Source: Kiritimatiellota bacterium (GTDB taxonomy: Bacteria > Verrucomicrobiota > Lentisphaeria > Victivallales > JAADHT01). From it: DNA of 5,620 bases. Of the stretch, positions 1-4,977 are shown piece by piece. The notes beneath the pieces are model-generated. The model saw nothing but the letters and a program-made list of their open reading frames with translations, was not told the DNA's origin and did no database searches. The stretch spans positions 1 to 5,620 of the forward strand of contig JAADHT010000286.1 of NCBI GenBank assembly GCA_013151705.1, in the 5' to 3' direction. The position numbers were made by a program, and so were the translations under genes. How positions within the stretch are numbered: the first letter of the stretch is position 1; each line of letters opens with the position of its first letter.

Positions 1-22
1 TCGAAAAGGTCTCGCAGCCATG

Positions 23-127
23 TGGACACTTATTTCGAGTGTGAGGCCGCGTTTTTTCGCCGAGAATTCAATGCCTGAGCATTGGGTTCTCAGCGAAAAC
101 CGCGGGATCACCCGAAAGAAGTGCCCA
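23..127. repeat. Arm A of the fold-back element, imperfect hairpin
   Basis: Three stacked stems with small internal loops. Bases 23-37 pair with 113-127 (two mismatches), 41-44 with 108-111, and 47-74 with 79-105. The last stem has a one-base bulge in the T run at 52-57, a C/A mismatch at 61/92 and two G-T pairs at 67/86 and 68/85. The tip is the tetraloop ctga at 75-78. No run of T follows the stem, so it is not a simple terminator. Confidence 0.75.
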
Positions 128-136
128 CCCGAAGGG

Positions 137-240
137 CTGACGCGGTCGAACGCCGTCTTCAGCCTGTGATTTGAATATGAAGACCGCCGTGGGTATTCAT
201 ATTCAAATCGCAGGCCAAATCCGGCATTCGTCCGCGTCAG
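137..240. repeat. Arm B of the fold-back element, 45-bp imperfect hairpin
   Basis: Bases 137-181 pair with 196-240 in strict register (positions sum to 377). The inner 20 bp (162-181 with 196-215) are perfect apart from one T-G pair at 167/210. The outer half has mismatches at 146, 151, 156, 157, 160 and 161. The 14-base loop 182-195 can add three more pairs (183-185 with 192-194). This is the most strongly self-complementary stretch in the window. It would readily form a cruciform in DNA or a long hairpin in RNA. Confidence 0.8.
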
Positions 241-241
241 C

Positions 242-472
242 ATGGCTGTGATACCTTTTCGAACAGGGTCTAACTACATGCTAAAGAAAAAAATAACAGA
301 AAGTGGCGGAAAAATCAAATACTGTTTTGAAAAATATCCCAAACGAATATTATCAATACAATCAAACTCATTACAGGGTTGCATTATCGCTCTATTAAGA
401 TATATTCAAACTGAGTGGAAACTCAACCATCGGAATCAGGTTTCTAATATGACGACACGGGACATATCATAG
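242..472 (+). CDS. Doubtful small basic ORF (76 codons, or 65 from the second ATG)
   Basis: An open frame runs from ATG 242 to TAG 470-472. I do not recognise the product. It is lysine/arginine rich with one short hydrophobic patch (around GCIIALLRY) and no clear domain or signal peptide. The first ATG lies inside the right terminal repeat of the fold-back element and has no Shine-Dalgarno site. A second ATG at 278 is just outside the element, also without a good ribosome site. The stop comes 15 bases before the ATG of the broken zinc-ribbon gene. It could be a real small gene or the remnant of one, but chance is a fair explanation in this AT-rich stretch. Confidence 0.2.
   Translation: MAVIPFRTGSNYMLKKKITESGGKIKYCFEKYPKRILSIQSNSLQGCIIALLRYIQTEWKLNHRNQVSNMTTRDIS
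379..406 (+). promoter_or_regulatory. Weak candidate sigma70-like promoter ahead of the zinc-ribbon genes
   Basis: TTGCAT at 379-384 and TATATT at 401-406 are separated by 16 bases. The -10 matches consensus in five of six positions and the -35 in three. Placed here it would give a leader of about 75 bases before ATG 488. AT-rich DNA produces such matches often, so this is only a candidate. Confidence 0.2.
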
Positions 473-487
473 ATGGAGCACTAATAT

Positions 488-732
488 ATGTCATCCATAG
501 CGATAATCGTATGTGAGAAATGCGGATCATATAAAGTTGAGAAATTATCGCAAGAATATTTGCCTAAAAAGTCACTATGGGGAAAAAATAGCATCTGAGT
601 TCACAATAAAGCCGACGCCTCGTCAATTTGATCAGACCGGAAGGTGAGGAAATCGATTTATATGAATGTTCGCGTTGCCATCAACAAATTTTCAACATGG
701 TCAAAGAAGCTCCGTCCGCATTATATGATTAA
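488..732 (+). pseudogene. Broken zinc-ribbon protein gene (two frameshifts)
   Basis: ATG 488 has a plausible ribosome site, GGAG at 475-478, nine bases upstream. The frame reads MSSIAIIVCEKCGSYKVEKL and onward, with a CxxC pair at residues 9 and 12, and stops at TGA 596-598. The +1 frame then reads SEFTIKPTPRQFDQTG (about 591-641, stop 645-647). A third frame continues with EEIDLYECSRCHQQIFNMVK and ends at TAA 730-732, carrying a second CxxC at 667-678. Joining the three frames gives a protein of about 80 residues with the two CxxC knuckles of a zinc ribbon. The first shift is probably at the run of six A at 583-588. The terminal TAA overlaps the start of the next gene's Shine-Dalgarno site, so the two formed one operon. 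Decay is the simplest reading; sequencing errors are the alternative. Confidence 0.55.
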
Positions 733-738
733 AGGAGG
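733..738 (+). promoter_or_regulatory. Strong Shine-Dalgarno site for the membrane zinc-ribbon gene
   Basis: A perfect AGGAGG sits four bases before ATG 743 and directly follows the TAA (730-732) of the broken upstream gene. It fixes the start at 743 and implies that the two genes were translated from one message. Confidence 0.8.
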
Positions 739-742
739 ATAG

Positions 743-1084
743 ATGAACGAATCATCAGAGAAAACGGACAATAAAATCGCAAAAAAAGTTCATAGCCTAA
801 AAATAAAAAGGGTTGTATCTCTAGCTGTTTTCGGATTTATGATGCTATGTATGATCGCGGTGATGATAATCTGCGAAACAACGAAAATTCAATTCAATCC
901 ATTATTTTTTCTTCCATTCATAATGATTGGAATACCCGTGGGAACCTATGGAATAAGCTCAAAATGCCCAAAGTGCGGTAAAAACTTTTTCGGTATGCCA
1001 ATAAGAGCGTTTTACGCTTCAACATGCTACCATTGCAAAATAGGCGAGGCACTTGACTCCAATGGAAGCACAGACAAAGAATGA
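743..1084 (+). CDS. Small membrane protein with two transmembrane helices and a C-terminal zinc ribbon
   Basis: The 113-residue product has a lysine-rich N-terminus (1-23) and a first transmembrane helix at about 24-44 (VVSLAVFGFMMLCMIAVMII). A second helix spans about 52-71 and is followed by a zinc-ribbon motif with C75, C78, C95 and C98 (CPKC and CYHC). The positive N-terminus suggests it faces the cytoplasm, which would put the short inter-helix loop outside and the zinc ribbon inside. No enzymatic motif is visible, and I do not recognise the family. The start is set by AGGAGG at 733-738. The stop TGA overlaps the recD2 ATG (ATGA at 1081-1084), so the genes are probably translationally coupled. 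Codons are AT-rich, unlike recD2 and gad, which hints at acquired DNA. The same two-CxxC pattern occurs in the broken gene just upstream. Confidence 0.85.
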   Translation: MNESSEKTDNKIAKKVHSLKIKRVVSLAVFGFMMLCMIAVMIICETTKIQFNPLFFLPFIMIGIPVGTYGISSKCPKCGKNFFGMPIRAFYASTCYHCKIGEALDSNGSTDKE

Positions 1085-3288
1085 ACAACGAAATGGCAGA
1101 AAATGGATTAACCGAACAAACCTTGAAAGGAGAGGTTCGCAGAGTCGTTTACGCTTCTCAGGACGGCGCTTATTCGGTGCTTCGGGTCGTAGACGCTAAA
1201 AACAAAGAACAGACAGTCGTCGGCGCAATCGTCGGCGCCTACGAGGGGCAGGGAATCGACTTGAAGGGCAAATGGGAGACGCACAAGGAGCACGGGCGCC
1301 AGTTACGAGTCTCCGAATACAAATTCACACTTCCCACAACCTCCGAGGGAATAAAACGCTATCTAGCTTCGGGGTTGATACACGGCATCGGCAAAGAATT
1401 CGCGGAACGCATCGTCAATAAGTTCGGGTCCGAGACATTGGATATTCTAGACAACTATTCCGCTCGATTGACGGAAATCCCGGGATTCGGCAAAAAACGC
1501 CTTGAGATGGTACGTAAAGCCTGGCGTGAACATGCGAAAGAACGTGAGATTTTCATCTTTCTCCAAAGCCTTGGTGTATCACTCGCCTACTGTCGAAGAA
1601 TCTACAAGAAATACGGTGAGCACACACCGGCGTTCGTGAGAGCGGATCCATACAAACTAGCGGAAGACATCGACGGAATTGGTTTTATAATGTCCGACAA
1701 CGTGGCGAAATCCCTTGGTATTGAAGGCACAGATCCGCGACGTCTTCGAGCCGGAGTAGTCTACACGCTGAATCGTCTGTCGGAATCAGGACACGTCTGC
1801 TATCCGGAAGAGGAGTTTCTCAAATACACGGCCGAACTTTTGAACATCGACGAAAAAGACTCTGTCACGGGTTTAGGAGAAGCCTTGAAAGAGGGACTGG
1901 CGGTAATCGACGCCGTGAGCGACGACGAAGGGATTCCGCCGCGAATGGTCTACAAGACTCAACTCCACACGGCTGAACGCGAACTGTCTCATCTTATCGG
2001 CAAAATTGCGGGAGCCAAACGCCATAGAGGCGAAGCCACCCAAAGAATCGACTACCGACCGGCGGTCAATCTGAGCGATGAGCAGCACACCGCGATATCC
2101 GCGGTCGGACACCACCCTCTGAATATAATAACAGGTGGTCCGGGCGTGGGAAAAACGACGGTGGTGGGTGATATAGTGAGACGCGCGAGTATCGCGCAAC
2201 TAAAGGTATACCTAGCGGCCCCTACCGGCAGAGCGGCCAAACGTCTCAGCGAATCATGCCGCCGCAACGCGTCGACCATACACCGCTTGCTTAAATGGGA
2301 TCCGGAAAAACGTAAATTCGTCTATAACACGCAACGCCCGCTCAAATGCGACGTGCTGATCATCGACGAGGTGTCGATGCTCGATGTTCCGCTAGCCCTG
2401 TTTCTTTTCCGCGCCGTCTCTCCCGGAACGACCGTGGTCATGGTTGGAGACTCGGACCAATTGCCGTCGGTCGGCCCCGGAACCGTCCTAATGGATTTGA
2501 TAATGTCCGGAGTGGCGCAAGTAACCCACCTTTCACGAATCTACCGCCAAGACTCGCAAAGTAGAATAATAACAAACGCTCACGCCGTAAACTCGGGACG
2601 TCTTCCAGACTTGACACCCGTTCCTAAAAACGTTTTCAGCGACTTTTATTGGATAGAGCAGGAAAACCCCGAACGCGTCATCTCCATTATCGGAGAAATG
2701 GCGAAAGAGCGGATACCAAGACGATTCAAGTTCGACCCCATGCGCGACATTCAGGTACTCACCCCCATGAATAGAGGCAATTGCGGCACGAAAACGCTTA
2801 ACGACGCCCTGCAGGAGATACTGAACCCGGAAACGATGCGAGGCCCTCACCTGGTGTTCGGGGAGAAAAAATTCAGATACGGCGACAGAGTCATGCAGAT
2901 ACGAAACAACTACGACAAAAAAGTCTTCAACGGAGACATGGGAAGAATAATCCACATCGATCCTAAGAATAAAATGTTCAAAGTGAAATTCGAGGATAAA
3001 ATAGCCGAATACGAGTTCGTTGAAGCCGACCAGATCGTCCTCTCGTACGCGGTGACGGTGCATAAATCCCAGGGAAGCGAGTTCCCCGTGGTAATCATGC
3101 CGATACTAACACAACACTACATAATGCTGCAACGCAACCTGCTCTACACCGGAATGACCAGAGCAAAAAAACTGATGGTGCTCATCGGTAGCCGAAAAGC
3201 CCTCTCCATGGCGGTGAACAACGCCCGCATGGAACCGCGCTTCTCGCAACTACGGGCGCGGCTGAAAGAACTGGGGCGGAAGTTCTAA
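1081..3288 (+). CDS. recD2: RecD2-family ATP-dependent 5'-3' DNA helicase (superfamily 1B)
   Basis: This 735-residue protein has normal family length. The N-terminal part (about 10-85) matches the RecD2 OB-like start. Helix-hairpin-helix type GxG motifs follow at HGIGKEF (101-107), IPGFGKKR (133-140) and DGIGF (198-202). Helicase motifs are complete: Walker A GGPGVGKT (352-359, K358), Walker B IIDEVSM (427-433, D429/E430), motif III GDSDQLPSVGPG (456-467), IYRQ (487-490), YAVTVHKSQGSEF (656-668) and LLYTGMTRAK (687-696, arginine finger R694). An SH3-like segment (about 600-650) precedes motif V. RecD2 acts in the cytoplasm in DNA repair and replication-fork maintenance, without RecB or RecC, neither of which is present here. 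ATG 1081 overlaps the previous stop. Its own ribosome site is weak (GGAAG at 1064-1068), so it probably relies on coupling; Met5 (1093) is an alternative start. Confidence 0.96.
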   Translation: MNNEMAENGLTEQTLKGEVRRVVYASQDGAYSVLRVVDAKNKEQTVVGAIVGAYEGQGIDLKGKWETHKEHGRQLRVSEYKFTLPTTSEGIKRYLASGLIHGIGKEFAERIVNKFGSETLDILDNYSARLTEIPGFGKKRLEMVRKAWREHAKEREIFIFLQSLGVSLAYCRRIYKKYGEHTPAFVRADPYKLAEDIDGIGFIMSDNVAKSLGIEGTDPRRLRAGVVYTLNRLSESGHVCYPEEEFLKYTAELLNIDEKDSVTGLGEALKEGLAVIDAVSDDEGIPPRMVYKTQLHTAERELSHLIGKIAGAKRHRGEATQRIDYRPAVNLSDEQHTAISAVGHHPLNIITGGPGVGKTTVVGDIVRRASIAQLKVYLAAPTGRAAKRLSESCRRNASTIHRLLKWDPEKRKFVYNTQRPLKCDVLIIDEVSMLDVPLALFLFRAVSPGTTVVMVGDSDQLPSVGPGTVLMDLIMSGVAQVTHLSRIYRQDSQSRIITNAHAVNSGRLPDLTPVPKNVFSDFYWIEQENPERVISIIGEMAKERIPRRFKFDPMRDIQVLTPMNRGNCGTKTLNDALQEILNPETMRGPHLVFGEKKFRYGDRVMQIRNNYDKKVFNGDMGRIIHIDPKNKMFKVKFEDKIAEYEFVEADQIVLSYAVTVHKSQGSEFPVVIMPILTQHYIMLQRNLLYTGMTRAKKLMVLIGSRKALSMAVNNARMEPRFSQLRARLKELGRKF

Positions 3289-3301
3289 AGTTCTAAAGTT
3301 G
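3280..3301. repeat. Short tandem repeat across the recD2 stop codon
   Basis: The 8-base unit aagttcta occurs at 3280-3287 and 3288-3295, followed by a partial third copy (aagttg, 3296-3301). The recD2 TAA (3286-3288) spans the junction of the first two units. It may be a replication-slippage product. Confidence 0.7.
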
Positions 3302-3418
3302 AATATTGAATCAGGTATGACAAAACCGATAAAAACAGGGCTGAAGATTTACCCGAGTCGGGCGGGCCCGCAATTTCACAGCCCAGGGTAAAGTCCTGGG
3401 AGAAAAAAAGGAAAAAAA
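3289..3418 (+). promoter_or_regulatory. gad leader with mutually exclusive inverted repeats
   Basis: This 130-base gap holds no gene. Bases 3348-3354 (tttaccc) can pair with 3386-3392 (gggtaaa), a perfect 7-bp repeat enclosing the palindrome gcgggcccgc (3362-3371). Alternatively 3382-3387 (cccagg) pairs with 3395-3400 (cctggg), ending eight bases before the gad ribosome site. The two folds share G3386-G3387, so they cannot coexist. A weak promoter-like pair, TTGAAT (3306-3311) and GATAAA (3328-3333), lies upstream. No T-run follows either stem, so a rho-independent terminator for recD2 is not evident. A regulatory role is inference. Confidence 0.4.
3408..3412 (+). promoter_or_regulatory. Ribosome binding site of gad
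   Basis: AAGGA set in a purine-only run (3401-3419), six bases before ATG 3419. It supports the chosen gad start. The A-rich surroundings should keep the site unpaired even if the hairpin at 3382-3400 forms. Confidence 0.7.
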
Positions 3419-4810
3419 ATGGCTCTTCACGAAAAGAACAACGTACGGGACAATCTTCTGGACGACGTCTACTCATCGCAGGATCTCTCTATTAGAATGC
3501 CTAAATATAAGTTCCCGGACGATGAACGGGACCCGCGTCACGTCTACCAAATAATTCACGACGAACTTATGCTCGACGGCAATTCACGCCAAAACCTTGC
3601 GACATTCTGCTCAACTTGGCTGGAACCCGAAGTCCGGCAACTGATGGACGAGTGCATTGATAAAAACATGATCGATAAAGACGAGTACCCGCAAACCGCC
3701 GAATTGGAACAGCGATGCGTCAATATGCTGGCGGATCTATGGAACTCACCAGACGCCGCCAATACAATGGGATGCTCGACCACGGGATCGAGCGAGGCGG
3801 CCATGCTCGGCGGCATGGCAATGAAGTGGCGCTGGCGCGACAAAATGAAAGCCGCCGAAAAACCAACCGACAAACCAAACATGATTTGCGGTCCGGTTCA
3901 AATTTGCTGGCATAAATTCGCGCGCTACTGGGATATCGAACTCAGAGAGATTCCGATGGAGGGCGATCGCCTGATAATGAACGCCAAGGAAGTGATAAAA
4001 CGTTGCGACGAAAACACGATAGGCGTTGTCCCGACACTAGGCGTGACGTTCACGTGTCAATACGAACCGGTGAAGGAGGTCGCCGACGCGTTGGATGAAT
4101 TTCAAAAAGAGACCGGAATCGACATCCCGATGCATATAGACGGCGCGAGCGGTGGATTTCTGGCTCCATTCACCGATCCGGATCTAGTGTGGGATTTTCG
4201 CATCGAAAGAGTCAAGTCGATAAACACATCAGGACATAAATTCGGTTTATCTCCACTCGGTGTGGGCTGGGTTGTATGGCGCGACGCGAAAGAGTTGCCC
4301 GAGGATTTGATATTCTGGGTTAATTATCTGGGAGACAACATCCCAACCTTCGCATTGAATTTCTCGCGTCCGGGCGGACAAATCATAGCCCAATACTACA
4401 ATTTCCTTAGATTAGGCAAAGAGGGATACAAAAAAATCCACGAAGCCTGCTACGCCACAGCCGCGTATATAGCGGACCAAATAGACGAGATGGGCCCATT
4501 TAAAGTGATATACAACGGACGCGGCGGAATCCCGGCACTATGCTGGTCTCTGAAAGATGGAACAAATCCAGGATACACCCTTTACGACTTAGCCGACCGC
4601 CTCCGCAGTCGAGGATGGCAGGTTCCGGCGTATTCAATGCCCGACAACAAAAACGACCTTGTTATCCAGAGAATACTAGTAAGACACGGGGTAAGCAAGG
4701 ATCTAGGCGATCTTCTTATAAAAGACATCAAACGATGCCTGAAATACTTCGAAGAGAACCCGGTGACGAAATCATTGACGGAAAAAGACGCAGGCGGGTA
4801 CAAACATTAA
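3419..4810 (+). CDS. gadB: Glutamate decarboxylase, PLP-dependent, E. coli GadA/GadB type
   Basis: This enzyme converts L-glutamate to GABA and CO2, consuming a cytoplasmic proton. The 463 residues align almost without gaps to E. coli GadB (466 aa), offset by two. The PLP lysine is K274 in SGHKFG (E. coli K276). D241 in HIDGASGG pairs with the pyridine nitrogen (D243), H165 in QICWHKFARYW stacks on the ring (H167), and the phosphate-binding GSSEA is at 123-127. The N-terminal segment (about 1-57) keeps the SRQNLATFC block. The protein ends in YKH, so H463 matches the autoinhibitory H465 of E. coli GadB. HIDGASGG replaces the HIDAASGG of E. coli. No gadC-like antiporter gene is in the window, so a role in acid resistance rather than GABA metabolism is likely but unproven. 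The gene sits alone with its own leader and ribosome site. Confidence 0.97.
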   Translation: MALHEKNNVRDNLLDDVYSSQDLSIRMPKYKFPDDERDPRHVYQIIHDELMLDGNSRQNLATFCSTWLEPEVRQLMDECIDKNMIDKDEYPQTAELEQRCVNMLADLWNSPDAANTMGCSTTGSSEAAMLGGMAMKWRWRDKMKAAEKPTDKPNMICGPVQICWHKFARYWDIELREIPMEGDRLIMNAKEVIKRCDENTIGVVPTLGVTFTCQYEPVKEVADALDEFQKETGIDIPMHIDGASGGFLAPFTDPDLVWDFRIERVKSINTSGHKFGLSPLGVGWVVWRDAKELPEDLIFWVNYLGDNIPTFALNFSRPGGQIIAQYYNFLRLGKEGYKKIHEACYATAAYIADQIDEMGPFKVIYNGRGGIPALCWSLKDGTNPGYTLYDLADRLRSRGWQVPAYSMPDNKNDLVIQRILVRHGVSKDLGDLLIKDIKRCLKYFEENPVTKSLTEKDAGGYKH

Positions 4811-4977
4811 AAATGCTTCGGCAAAGCTCGTCGAAAATGTTTGGTGGGGGGAGGCCAGCCGCCACGGGGATTGTAAGAGTAGAGCGAAGCATCCTTGCCG
4901 GGCCACAAGGAGTGGATTTCGCTCAACTCCGATAGCGAGTCGGTGGGATCGTCATCAAGGTTCCGAGACACGCTCAC
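4807..4977 (-). CDS. Possible small ORF (56 aa) coupled to the PQQ gene, or its frameshifted C-terminal tail
   Basis: On the minus strand a GTG at 4977-4975 overlaps the PQQ gene stop (GTGA) and opens 56 codons to TAA at 4809-4807. The predicted peptide has an acidic start (DDDPTDSLSELSE) and a middle and end rich in aromatics, proline and basic residues (SLYSYNPRGGWPPPTKHFRR). That is not typical of random out-of-frame sequence. The ORF fills the whole gap between the two convergent genes, and its stop overlaps the gad stop. No Shine-Dalgarno site precedes it, so coupled re-initiation is needed. The same frame stays open upstream to 5004, so a single-base indel within about 4977-5004 could instead have cut this segment off the propeller protein. 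I do not recognise the family. Confidence 0.4.
   Translation of the reverse strand: MSVSRNLDDDPTDSLSELSEIHSLWPGKDASLYSYNPRGGWPPPTKHFRRALPKHF

Larger units (their letters stand above)
1..262. repeat. Complex fold-back element: terminal inverted repeats enclosing two long imperfect hairpins
   Basis: Bases 1-22 and 241-262 are inverted copies: 20 Watson-Crick pairs, one G-T pair (14/249) and one mismatch (11/252). Between them lie hairpin 23-127, mini-hairpin 128-136 (ccc-gaa-ggg) and hairpin 137-240, so nearly every base of the element can pair and the strand forms a four-way junction. No protein is encoded in the element. Size and terminal inverted repeats fit a non-autonomous mobile element (MITE or fold-back element). 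A structured RNA is the alternative. The left end coincides with the window edge, so the element may extend further left and a target-site duplication cannot be tested. The pairing is read directly; the identity is inference. Confidence 0.75.

Noticed and set aside
137..240. Integron attC site
   Set aside because: No paired core sites of the RYYYAAC / GTTRRRY kind at the ends, no cassette array, and too perfectly paired an inner stem.
1..262. Retron msr-msd RNA, suggested by terminal pairing plus a long hairpin
   Set aside because: No reverse transcriptase gene lies downstream, and the conserved priming-G context of retrons is not evident. It would need an RT gene just left of the window, where it cannot be seen.
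2533..3063. Minus-strand ORF of 176 codons
   Set aside because: It lies wholly inside recD2 on the opposite strand, through conserved helicase motifs, and has no recognisable domain or ribosome site. It is a shadow frame.
3382..3400. Rho-independent terminator after recD2
   Set aside because: The 6-bp stem is followed by A/G-rich sequence rather than a T-run, and the opposite strand has no T-run after it either.
4801..4843. 8-bp inverted repeat (caaacatt / aatgtttg) as a bidirectional terminator
   Set aside because: The loop of 27 bases is long, the stem is AT-rich, and no T-run follows on either strand. The left arm is also gad coding sequence.
4540..4935. Plus-strand ORF of 131 codons over the end of gad
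   Set aside because: It overlaps the conserved C-terminal domain of gad in another frame, its translation is low-complexity basic sequence, and it has no ribosome site.
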